From: Caballeronia grimmiae
GTDB lineage: Bacteria > Pseudomonadota > Gammaproteobacteria > Burkholderiales > Burkholderiaceae
Direction: 5' to 3'
Length of the DNA stretch: 64,000 nucleotides
Assembly: GCF_000698555.1 (NCBI RefSeq)
Contig: NZ_JFHE01000002.1
Coordinates: 186,001 to 250,000 of the forward strand
The notes beneath the pieces are model-generated. The model had not been told where the DNA came from and searched no databases. It was given only the letters and a program-made list of their open reading frames with translations. This document shows, piece after piece, positions 19,056-29,042 of the stretch (its first letter is position 1; each line of letters begins with the position of its first letter). A program made the translations under genes and the position numbers.

Positions 19056-21164
19056 CTATTCCCTTGGCGCGTCGCCGCGTGCGTTCGTATTGGCCTGCGT
19101 TTCGGTCGCCGGCGGATGCAGCGACAGGCGAACGCCGATCAGCGCGTGCAGCGTATCGCGCAAGAGGCGTTCACCCGGCAGCGCGGCTTGGGCATGCTTG
19201 CTCGCCTCTTCGATGGTATGAGCCGCGACGCGCGCGACGGCGGCATCGATGGTCCGCACGAGCGCGGCCGGCACGGGCAGACGGTCGCGCCGGTCGATGC
19301 ATTCCTGAAAGTACGCGCGAACGCCCGCGAGCACGTCGTCGATGGACGCTTGCACGTCGGCCGTGAGCTTGCGCCGCGCGCGCCGCAGATCGAGTGCGTT
19401 CAGCGCCACGCGGAAGTCGCGAAAGCTCTCGATCGACGGATGCTTGTGCGAGTCCGTGCTCGCGTGGCGCGGCAGCACTTGCATCAGGCGGTCGAGCATC
19501 CGCGAGTAAAGATCGCGCTGATCGGAAATCGTCGCCGTCGATGCGCTGACGACGATATCGCGCCACGCCGAACGCGTGAGGCGCGCGACCGCGAGTTCGG
19601 AGCCGAAGGGCCGCGTGACGCGCGTCCAGACGAACGCGAAGAGCAGTCCCGCAAGGCCCGCGAGATTGCTGTTCAGAAAGACGAAGATATCGGCTTCGTA
19701 GGCGCTCTGGATGCTGAGGAACGTCGCCGTGTTCACCGCGACGAGCATGGTGATGAGCGTGAAGCGCGGGCGCGGAATCAGCGTGCCGATGATGAGGAAC
19801 GGCACCGAGAAGATCACTACGAGCATCGGAAAGTCATGCACGTGAGGCAGCACCGCGAACACGTACAGCCCGGCCAGCGCCACGCTGATACAGGTCGCGA
19901 GAAAGAACGTGAACACTTGCGGCGCGGGTTCGTCGAGCGCGGCGAAGAAGCAGCACGCCACCGCGGCGAGCGCCACGCCGCTCGCGCCATCGGCCCAGCC
20001 GGACTGGATCCACAGCACGCACGCGACGATGATCGCGCCGACCGCGACCGCCGTCGAAAACAGCATCATGCCGAGGTCGAAGAAACGCGCCGTGCCGCCG
20101 AGCCGCCAGTGACGAAAGCGCGGACGCCAGCGATGCTCGTCGTGCAGGATCGCGGCGCGCAGCGTGCGGATGTCGCGCCATACGTCGATGACCTGACCGA
20201 GCCGCCACAGCGCGCTCGAGAACAGCGCGCCGTCTTCGCTCGCGAGGGCTTCGGCCGATGGCCGCATCGCCGCGATGCGCTCGCGGAACGCGTCGGGTTC
20301 GCGGTCGGTTTCGAGCGGATCGTGTTCTTGCGGGGCGGGCAGCGAGATCCACTTCGCGACATCGGCGAGCAGCGCTTCGAGCCCTTCCGGATGCGTGCCG
20401 CGCCTGACGATCAGTTCGATAAGCGGATCGGCGAGCGATGAAATCAGCGGCAGGAAAATCTGCATGCGCCCCTGCAACGCCCGCGCGCGCCGCACGATAT
20501 CGGGGCGCGTGTGATCGTAGGTCAACTGGCTCAGCAGCACTTCGAGGCCGTTGACCGTGGCCGCGAGCCTCTGGCGCGCCGCCGAAGTCTGCGCGCCGGC
20601 GAGGCGGCCCGAAAGCGCTTCGCTCGCATAGAAGGCGGCGTCGCGGAACCAGGCGTCGGTGCGCTCGATGAGCGTCGGCGCAAGACGGCTCGGAAAGAAC
20701 ACCGTCCCGACGATGCTCGCCACGACGATGCCGAGCGTGATCTCTTCGGTGCGCGAGATCGCGAGATCGAACACGGCAGTCGGATTCGTGACGGCGGGCA
20801 GCGCGATCAGCGGCAGCGTATAGCCCGCGAGCAGGAACACATAGCTGCGCGCGGTGCGGTCGAACATAGAGAGCAGCAGCAGCGTGCCCGTCCACAACGC
20901 GACGAGCACGCTAAAGAAGATCGGCGATTCGACGAAGGGCGGCACGATCACCACCGCGCCCGCCGCGCCGATCATCGTGCCGAGCGCGCGGTACAGCGCC
21001 TTCGAGCGCGTCGCGCCGACGAACGGATTGGAGACGATATAGCAGGTGGCCATCGCCCAGTAAGGACGCGGCAATTCGAGTGCAAGCGCGATGTAAAGCG
21101 CAATCATCGCGGCTGCGAAGGTCCGCGTGGAAAACAGCCATTCGCGTGCGGACGGAAAGTTCAT
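19056..21164 (-). CDS. FUSC-family inner-membrane efflux protein (AaeB/fusaric acid resistance type)
   Basis: A 702-residue inner-membrane component of an aromatic or fusaric-acid efflux pump. It has two blocks of membrane helices: residues about 15-180, starting with ALELPRPYWAMATCYIVSNPFVGATRSKA, and about 360-510. A long cytosolic region separates them and a cytosolic C-terminal tail follows. The length and arrangement fit AaeB/FUSC. ATG overlaps the marR stop (ATGA). The substrate is probably a hydrophobic weak acid by analogy only. Confidence 0.92.
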   Translation of the reverse strand: MNFPSAREWLFSTRTFAAAMIALYIALALELPRPYWAMATCYIVSNPFVGATRSKALYRALGTMIGAAGAVVIVPPFVESPIFFSVLVALWTGTLLLLSMFDRTARSYVFLLAGYTLPLIALPAVTNPTAVFDLAISRTEEITLGIVVASIVGTVFFPSRLAPTLIERTDAWFRDAAFYASEALSGRLAGAQTSAARQRLAATVNGLEVLLSQLTYDHTRPDIVRRARALQGRMQIFLPLISSLADPLIELIVRRGTHPEGLEALLADVAKWISLPAPQEHDPLETDREPDAFRERIAAMRPSAEALASEDGALFSSALWRLGQVIDVWRDIRTLRAAILHDEHRWRPRFRHWRLGGTARFFDLGMMLFSTAVAVGAIIVACVLWIQSGWADGASGVALAAVACCFFAALDEPAPQVFTFFLATCISVALAGLYVFAVLPHVHDFPMLVVIFSVPFLIIGTLIPRPRFTLITMLVAVNTATFLSIQSAYEADIFVFLNSNLAGLAGLLFAFVWTRVTRPFGSELAVARLTRSAWRDIVVSASTATISDQRDLYSRMLDRLMQVLPRHASTDSHKHPSIESFRDFRVALNALDLRRARRKLTADVQASIDDVLAGVRAYFQECIDRRDRLPVPAALVRTIDAAVARVAAHTIEEASKHAQAALPGERLLRDTLHALIGVRLSLHPPATETQANTNARGDAPRE

Positions 21165-21628
21165 GGTGCGGGGGTATCGCGCCTGCCGCTGGCTGCATCG
21201 ACCGATGCATTGAACACGCTGAGCACGCGCAGCGTCGTTTCGAGGTCTTCGCGGCTGACGTCCCTCAAAAGCCGTTCACGCAGCGAGACGAGCCGCTCTT
21301 CCATGCGCGCGGTGACGGCGCGGCCTTCATCGGTGAGCGAGATGGTCTTGGCGCGCTTGTCCTCGGGATCTTCGTCGCGCCGCACGAGGCCGGCGGCGCA
21401 CAGTTGATCCAGCAGACGGACGAGCGATGGTCCTTCGATGCCGATATGCTCGGCCAGCGCGACCTGCCGCACCGCTTGCCCGAGCCGGTGCGCGGCGAGC
21501 AAGGGCACCGCGCACGCCTCCGATACGCCGTATGAAGCGAGCACGCCGTGGCTCGTGCGCCGCCAGCGGCGCGCTGCCAGTACGAGCGTACTGCTGACCG
21601 AACGGCGCAGGAGATCGATGGAAGTCAT
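21161..21628 (-). CDS. MarR-family regulator of the efflux operon
   Basis: A 155-residue winged-helix repressor. The recognition helix is in VALAEHIGIEGPSLVRLLDQL (about 65-85), followed by the wing CAAGLVRRDEDPEDKRAKTISLTDEG, the classic MarR DxRxxxxxLT pattern. First gene of the efflux operon and overlapping the FUSC gene by four bases, so it probably autoregulates and responds to a phenolic or hydrophobic acid. A palindrome lies immediately upstream. Confidence 0.92.
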   Translation of the reverse strand: MTSIDLLRRSVSSTLVLAARRWRRTSHGVLASYGVSEACAVPLLAAHRLGQAVRQVALAEHIGIEGPSLVRLLDQLCAAGLVRRDEDPEDKRAKTISLTDEGRAVTARMEERLVSLRERLLRDVSREDLETTLRVLSVFNASVDAASGRRDTPAP

Positions 21629-21636
21629 GGGCCGGG

Positions 21637-21642
21637 ATTATA
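21637..21642 (-). promoter_or_regulatory. -10 box for marR
   Basis: A perfect TATAAT on the minus strand ends only eight bases before the marR ATG, which places the expected transcription start at or next to the ATG. The -35 region falls within the adjacent palindrome. Confidence 0.55.
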
Positions 21643-21655
21643 GCGGCTGTTTCAT

Positions 21656-21673
21656 TCGTTAGCGTGCTAACGA
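21656..21673. promoter_or_regulatory. MarR operator palindrome
   Basis: TCGTTAGCGTGCTAACGA, an inverted repeat with 8-base arms (TCGTTAGC/GCTAACGA) around GT; the arms extend as ATTCGTTAGC/GCTAACGATT with one mismatch. It lies about 28 bases upstream of the marR ATG and over the -35 region, where MarR repressors bind. It also sits upstream of the divergent DUF1275 gene. Confidence 0.75.
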
Positions 21674-21774
21674 TTCGGGGTTTCCCGAGTATGTTAGTCC
21701 TGCGTTCGGCGACGCGCGGCGCTCGGGAAATATGTCGTGCTATCTTGCCGATTCGACCATCCGCCGGGCCAGCC

Positions 21775-22530
21775 ATGCCGATCAGCTACCTCAGGGACCT
21801 GACCTCGCCGAGCCGCACCGACTCCGCCAATCGCCGGCTGGGCTGCGCGCTCGCGTTCGTCGCGGGCGCGGCCAATGCGGGCGGCTTTCTGGCCGTGGGG
21901 CAATACACGTCGCATATGTCGGGGCTGGTGTCGTCGGTGGCGGATCACCTCGTGCTCGGCCAGATGGCGTTCGCGTTCTCCGCGCTCGGCGCGGTGCTCG
22001 CGTTTCTCGCGGGCGCGGCGACGTCGGCGCTGCTCATCAACTGGGGACGGCAGCGCGCCGCGCAGAGCGTGTTCGCGACCCCGCTGTTGCTCGAAGCCTG
22101 TCTGCTGCTCGCGTTCGGCGTGCTCGGCGCGAACCTTGAGACGCATCGCGTGTGGGACGTGCCGGCGACGGTCGCGCTTCTTTGCTTCGTGATGGGCTTG
22201 CAGAACGCGATGATCACGAAGATATCGAAGGCGGAAATCCGGACCACGCACGTGACGGGGCTGGTGACGGACATCGGCATTGAACTGGGCAAGATTCTTT
22301 ACTGGAATCGTGGCGTATCGCGCGGCGACGAGCGGTATGTGCGCGCGAATCATGCGCGCCTCGCGCTGCTCGGTTCGCTGCTCGGCATGTTCGTGGCGGG
22401 CGGTTTCGTGGGCGCGCTCGGCTTCGCGCATCTCGGCTTCATGGCGACGGTGCCGCTCGCCGTGCTCCTGCTGCTGTTCTCATCGGTGCCGGTGGTGGAT
22501 GACTTGTCGGCGGTGCGGCGGCGCAGGTAA
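21775..22530 (+). CDS. DUF1275 (YoaK-family) membrane protein
   Basis: A 251-residue inner-membrane protein with about six helices. Family hallmarks are ALAFVAGAANAGGFLAVGQYTSHMSG near the N-terminus and FVMGLQNAMITKISKAEIRTTHVTG in the middle. Function is unknown across the family. I start at ATG 21775 (MPISYLRDL) because upstream in-frame codons are not family-like, though no strong ribosome site is seen. Divergent from the efflux operon, so it may share the MarR operator. Confidence 0.82.
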   Translation: MPISYLRDLTSPSRTDSANRRLGCALAFVAGAANAGGFLAVGQYTSHMSGLVSSVADHLVLGQMAFAFSALGAVLAFLAGAATSALLINWGRQRAAQSVFATPLLLEACLLLAFGVLGANLETHRVWDVPATVALLCFVMGLQNAMITKISKAEIRTTHVTGLVTDIGIELGKILYWNRGVSRGDERYVRANHARLALLGSLLGMFVAGGFVGALGFAHLGFMATVPLAVLLLLFSSVPVVDDLSAVRRRR

Positions 22531-22579
22531 AGCCGCGCATGCGTCGATCGGTCGGCGTCCGGCCTCGCATCGTCGAATA

Positions 22580-22619
22580 GAATCCTTCGCGTCGATCATT
22601 CACTACAAGCGAAGGATTC
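22580..22619 (+). promoter_or_regulatory. Inverted repeat covering the ampC ribosome-binding site
   Basis: GAATCCTTCGC (22580-22590) and GCGAAGGATTC (22609-22619) are a perfect 11-base inverted repeat with an 18-base loop. The 3' arm contains the AAGGA Shine-Dalgarno (22612-22616) of the beta-lactamase gene, so the folded leader would hide it. It could alternatively be a DNA operator. Confidence 0.6.
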
Positions 22620-22624
22620 AGCCA

Positions 22625-23800
22625 ATGAAGTCCACCATGCTGCGCTTGTTCGCAGCGGCCGTTCTCTCCGTGTGCGCGCTCCCGGTATTCAGCCAGACGA
22701 CTTCCGCCGACATCCGCCATATCGTCGATACGGCGATCACGCCGCTCATGACTCGCGACGACATCGCGGGCATGGCGGTCGGCGTCATCGCGAACGGCGA
22801 GACGCACGTGTTCACTTACGGCGTGGCGTCGAAGCAAACGGGCAAGCCCGTCACGGGCGATACGCTCTTCGAACTCGGCTCCGTCAGCAAGACCTTCACC
22901 GCGACGCTTGCATCCTACGCGCAGTTGCAGGGCGCTCTTTCCTTCAGCGATCCGGTGAGCAAGTACGTTCCCGAGTTGCGCGGCACGCCATTCGGCGACA
23001 CAGTCACGCTGCTCGATCTCGCGACGCACACGCCCGGCGGCCTGCCGCTGCAAGTGCCCGACGACGTGCACGACAACGCGCAACTGATGCAGTATTTCAA
23101 GGCGTGGAAGCCGCGTTACCCGGCGGGCACGTATCGCACGTATGCGAATCCGGGCATCGGCATGCTTGGCTTAATCACCGCAAAGACGATGCGGCAAGAC
23201 TTCGATGCGCTCATGCAGCAGCGCCTCTTTCCCGCGCTCGGTTTGACGAGTACTTATATTCAGGTGCCCGCCGCTCGCATGAAGGACTACGCGCAGGGTT
23301 ATGCGAAGGACGGCGCGCCGGTTCGCGTCAGGCCGGGCGTGCTGTCATCGGAAGCGTACGGCGTGAAGGCGACGGTCACGGACATGATGCGTTTCGTTCA
23401 GGCGAACATGAACGATGCCGCGAGCATCGACGCGACCTGGCAGCGCGCGATCATCGCCACGCACACCGGCTACCTCGTCGCCGGGCCCATGACGCAGGAT
23501 CCCATCTGGGAGCAGTATCCGTATCCCGCGCAACTGCAGGCCTTGCTCGATGGCAACTCGCCCGCGATGGCGCTCGAAGCGCAACGGGTCGAACGCATGC
23601 AACCGCCGCAAGCGCCGCGCGGCGATGTGTGGATCAACAAGACCGGATCGACGAACGGCTTCGGCGCGTATGTCGCGTTCGTGCCGGGCCAGCATGTCGG
23701 CATCGTCATGCTGGCGAACCGGAACATCCCGAACACGGAACGCGTCGCGGCGGCGTATGCGATCGTGACAGCCCTGCTCGATGCAAAAGCGGGCCGCTAG
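22625..23800 (+). CDS. ampC: Class C beta-lactamase (AmpC family)
   Basis: A periplasmic serine beta-lactamase of 391 residues that hydrolyses cephalosporins, or a closely related penicillin-binding esterase. Signal peptide cleaved near VFSQ-T (residue 23). All active-site motifs are present: S86-V-S-K89, Y173-A-N175 and K339-T-G341, with the class C context GSVSKTFTATL and LDLATHTPGGLPLQ. ATG at 22625 with AAGGA eight bases upstream; a longer reading frame upstream overlaps the DUF1275 gene and is not used. No ampR-like divergent regulator is adjacent. Its stop overlaps the convergent LysR stop at CTAG. Confidence 0.92.
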   Translation: MKSTMLRLFAAAVLSVCALPVFSQTTSADIRHIVDTAITPLMTRDDIAGMAVGVIANGETHVFTYGVASKQTGKPVTGDTLFELGSVSKTFTATLASYAQLQGALSFSDPVSKYVPELRGTPFGDTVTLLDLATHTPGGLPLQVPDDVHDNAQLMQYFKAWKPRYPAGTYRTYANPGIGMLGLITAKTMRQDFDALMQQRLFPALGLTSTYIQVPAARMKDYAQGYAKDGAPVRVRPGVLSSEAYGVKATVTDMMRFVQANMNDAASIDATWQRAIIATHTGYLVAGPMTQDPIWEQYPYPAQLQALLDGNSPAMALEAQRVERMQPPQAPRGDVWINKTGSTNGFGAYVAFVPGQHVGIVMLANRNIPNTERVAAAYAIVTALLDAKAGR

Positions 23801-24756
23801 CGCTCTTCGTCGCGATAGACGTCGAGCGCGGTCGTGCGCAAGGCGTCGATCATCACGTTCGCGGCGGGCGAGAGCAAGCCGTCCGCCCGCGTGACAATGC
23901 CGAAGTCGTCCATCTGACAATCCATCGGCAACGGAAGCATCTCGGTGACGCCATGACGCGCGTAGTAGAGCGCGACATCCTCGGCGAGCACCGCGATCAT
24001 GTCGCTTTGCTCCAGCAAGCGCGTGATGAACAGAATGGCCGCCGTCTCGACCACGTTCGATGGCGGCGCAAGACTCGCACGCTGAAACATCAACTCGAAG
24101 CGATGCCGCAGCACGCTGCCCGCCGGCGGCACGAGCCACGCGCACGGCTGCACATCGGCGAGCGTAAGCGCCGGGCTTTTCAACAACGGATGCCCCGAGC
24201 GCACGACGGCGCGCACCGGCTCGCCGCTCAACGGCTCGTAACGCAGCCTGAGCTTGTCATGCTCCGCCGAAAGCCGGCCGATGACCACGTCGAGTTTCTC
24301 TTGCGCAAGCCGTTCGAGCAGCACGTTGCTCGCATCGATCTCGACGGACACGCGGATGTCCGCGTGCGCGCGTTTCACAGCCGCGACCGCCGCGGGCAGA
24401 AGCCGCACGCCGGGCGACGTGATCGCCCCGACCGCCACATGCCCGAGCCGCCCGGACTTCAACGCCACCAACTCTTCCTGCGCCTGATCGAGGCTGCCGA
24501 GCACGGCACGCGCGTGGCGGACCATTGCATCGCCATAGAGTGTGGGACGCATGCCGCGCGGCCCGCGCTCGAAGAGCGTCACGCCGAGCGTCTCTTCCAG
24601 TTCGCGCAGGAGCTTCGACGCGGCAGGCTGCGTCATATGCAGCGCAGTGGCCGCGCGACGAATGTTGCCTTCTTCCGCCAGCGCGACGACGAGCATCAAC
24701 TGTCGCGTCTTCAGCCGGTTGCGGATATACCAGGGAGTTGAATTCAGCATCAACAT
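23797..24756 (-). CDS. LysR-family regulator of sugar catabolism (GbpR-like)
   Basis: A 319-residue LysR regulator. The N-terminal helix-turn-helix (residues about 18-60: RRAATALHMTQPAASKLLRELEETLGVTLFER) precedes a periplasmic-binding-protein-like effector domain. Divergent from the arabonate dehydratase and aldose dehydrogenase, 115 bases apart; LysR proteins of the GbpR type regulate such sugar genes in Azospirillum, so this is the likely local activator. Effector and binding site are not determined. Confidence 0.88.
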   Translation of the reverse strand: MLMLNSTPWYIRNRLKTRQLMLVVALAEEGNIRRAATALHMTQPAASKLLRELEETLGVTLFERGPRGMRPTLYGDAMVRHARAVLGSLDQAQEELVALKSGRLGHVAVGAITSPGVRLLPAAVAAVKRAHADIRVSVEIDASNVLLERLAQEKLDVVIGRLSAEHDKLRLRYEPLSGEPVRAVVRSGHPLLKSPALTLADVQPCAWLVPPAGSVLRHRFELMFQRASLAPPSNVVETAAILFITRLLEQSDMIAVLAEDVALYYARHGVTEMLPLPMDCQMDDFGIVTRADGLLSPAANVMIDALRTTALDVYRDEER

Positions 24757-24871
24757 CTAAGGGTTTGCACGAATGCTGATTTGAATATGGGGAAGGTCGA
24801 ACATTTCATTGGCAGATTATCACGCGCTCTCCTATCCTTCGCCGAATCGACTTCTGAAAATGGACTGATAC

Positions 24872-27565
<2,694 letters not shown>

Positions 27566-27566
<1 letters not shown>

Positions 27567-27592
27567 AAAAAACGCCCCGCTTGCGCGGGGCG
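27566..27592 (-). terminator. Intrinsic terminator on the minus strand after GNAT gene
   Basis: CGCCCCGC and GCGGGGCG form an 8-base stem with a TTGC loop. Seven As at 27566-27572 on the plus strand give a U-tract to a minus-strand transcript. It directly abuts the plus-strand dehydrogenase stop, so it mainly serves transcription coming from the GNAT gene. Confidence 0.85.
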
Positions 27593-27710
27593 AAACATCA
27601 GTGTGTGACTAGGACACTGACTACGGGTGCTTTAAACCCACGTGAAGTCTACGCACCCCAGAAGACTGATTTAACCAGTAAACTCCTAAAGAATAGAACG
27701 ATCGTGCCTG
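27593..27710 (-). other. Structured 3' untranslated region / candidate small RNA
   Basis: About 120 bases between the GNAT stop and the terminator, noticeably less GC-rich than the flanks. It carries inverted repeats (GGGTGC at 27627-27632 with GCACCC near 27652; CAGTGT-ACACTG around 27601-27621). No ORF with a ribosome site is seen. It could be a 3'UTR-derived small RNA ending at the terminator; this is inference. Confidence 0.35.
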
Positions 27711-28217
27711 TCAGACGGCGCGGCTTGGCCGCGTCAGGCGCAGCGACATGAACAACGTGTCGTGATAAGCGTCTTCGATCTTGAGCGCACGCGGTTCCCG
27801 TGCGTAGACGCTGAAGCCCGCCGCTTCATAAAGACGCACGGCGGCGCGGTTGTCCGGCGAGACCTCCAGCTTCACTTCCTCGACGACGCCGCGCGCATGC
27901 TCGATCACGTGGCCGAGCAAGGCCGCGGCGAGTCCCGATCCGCGCGCGCCGGACCGCACATACATGCCCCACAGCACGCCCTTGTGCCGCATCTTCGCGG
28001 GCGACGGGATCATCAGGCCCGCGACGCCATCGAGGCGCGCATCGACCGAAAACGCGCCGAACACTGCATGATCCGCGATGCGCGCGGCGAACCATGCGAG
28101 CGGTTGCGCGCTTTCGTCGTCGTATGCCGCGCCGAACGCGGCGGGGAACTGGCGCAGACCTTCCAGACGGATCTCGCGGAAGGCGGCTGCATCGGCGGAC
28201 GAGAGGCGGCGGATCAT
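27711..28217 (-). CDS. GNAT-family N-acetyltransferase
   Basis: A 168-residue acetyltransferase using acetyl-CoA. The pyrophosphate-binding motif A is LWGMYVRSGARGSGLAAALLGHVIEHA (about residues 82-108, with the R/QxxGxG/A-type RGSGLA), followed by LEVSPDNRAAVRLYEAAGF, the classic GNAT motif B. Substrate unknown. Divergent from the DUF3348 cluster. Confidence 0.87.
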   Translation of the reverse strand: MIRRLSSADAAAFREIRLEGLRQFPAAFGAAYDDESAQPLAWFAARIADHAVFGAFSVDARLDGVAGLMIPSPAKMRHKGVLWGMYVRSGARGSGLAAALLGHVIEHARGVVEEVKLEVSPDNRAAVRLYEAAGFSVYAREPRALKIEDAYHDTLFMSLRLTRPSRAV

Positions 28218-28344
28218 GTGGAAGCGCTCCGGAAGCGCGATGCATGCGGCGCACGCATCCGCAAAGTTTTTGACGATCTTGCCTAAAAACGAGGCGCGAC
28301 GTCATGGCCGTGTAAACTAGCGGGTTTTTGCCTCCGGTGGAATC

Positions 28345-29037
28345 GTGCAACCCAAGAAGCGCACGGCGGTCAGCGGCCCGGCGCTCGTGCGCCTTCTGGC
28401 GCGCTTTGCCGATCTCGACGTACAGGAACCCGGCGCCTCGCTCTCCGACAAGCTGAGCCAGTGGCTCGGCTGGACGGATGCGATCGCGCTGTCGACGGCG
28501 CTCAACGGCGAGCCGCCTGCTATCGGCGGCGCGCGATCCGCATCGGCGGCGCAGCAACACGCCTGTGCGCGCGTGCGTGCATCGCTTGCGAGCGCCATCG
28601 CGCCGGCGAAAGCTGCCGCACCGCTGCGGCATCGCGCGCGAGAAGCCGTGCCGCAGGTCGACGTTCCGGTCGATTACGCGGTGTATCGGCAGCGCTGTCT
28701 TTCGCTGCAACAGGCGATGGAGTCGGACATCGGCGCATTGCGCGGCCGTATGCGCGCGGTGCTCGCGACGCAGTCGGATCGCGCGGCGCGACTCGCCGTC
28801 GTCGATGCCGTCATGGAACAGGCGCTCGGCGCGCGCGAGCGCACCTTGTTCGCGCAGGTTCCGGCGCTGCTCGGCAAGCATTTCGAGCGCATGCGCCGCG
28901 CGAACGCGGAGACCGACGGCTCGTCCGCCTGGCTCGAAGCGTTCGAGAAGGACATGCAGAGCGTGTTGCTCGCGGAACTGGATGTACGTTTTCAACCGGT
29001 CGATGGTTTGCTTGCGGCGTGTCACGCCGCGCACTGA
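28345..29037 (+). CDS. DUF3348 family protein, first gene of the MotA/MotB-like cluster
   Basis: A 230-residue protein of the uncharacterised DUF3348 family, recognised from its N-terminus (LVRLLARFADLDVQEPGASLSDKLSQWLGWTDAIALSTAL) and its position. Predicted soluble and mostly helical, with an Arg/Ala-rich central segment and a conserved C-terminal block (DYAVYRQRCLSLQQAMESDI). No catalytic motif is seen. GTG start with a GGTGGA-type site. It ends 5 bases before the DUF802 gene, and the four genes are tightly packed, which suggests one operon and one complex. Confidence 0.83.
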   Translation: MQPKKRTAVSGPALVRLLARFADLDVQEPGASLSDKLSQWLGWTDAIALSTALNGEPPAIGGARSASAAQQHACARVRASLASAIAPAKAAAPLRHRAREAVPQVDVPVDYAVYRQRCLSLQQAMESDIGALRGRMRAVLATQSDRAARLAVVDAVMEQALGARERTLFAQVPALLGKHFERMRRANAETDGSSAWLEAFEKDMQSVLLAELDVRFQPVDGLLAACHAAH

Positions 29038-29042
29038 ACGCT

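Noticed and set aside
19834..20895. A 353-codon minus-strand frame inside the FUSC gene
   Set aside because: Out-of-frame shadow; the FUSC protein occupies the whole span with correct membrane segments.
22672..24741. A 689-codon plus-strand open frame across ampC and the LysR gene
   Set aside because: Frame shadow over two real genes. The beta-lactamase and LysR motifs lie in other frames.
28461..29042. In-frame extension of the DUF802 frame back to 28461
   Set aside because: It runs through the DUF3348 gene in a different frame and is Arg-rich without similarity; the ATG at 29043 begins a clear membrane helix.
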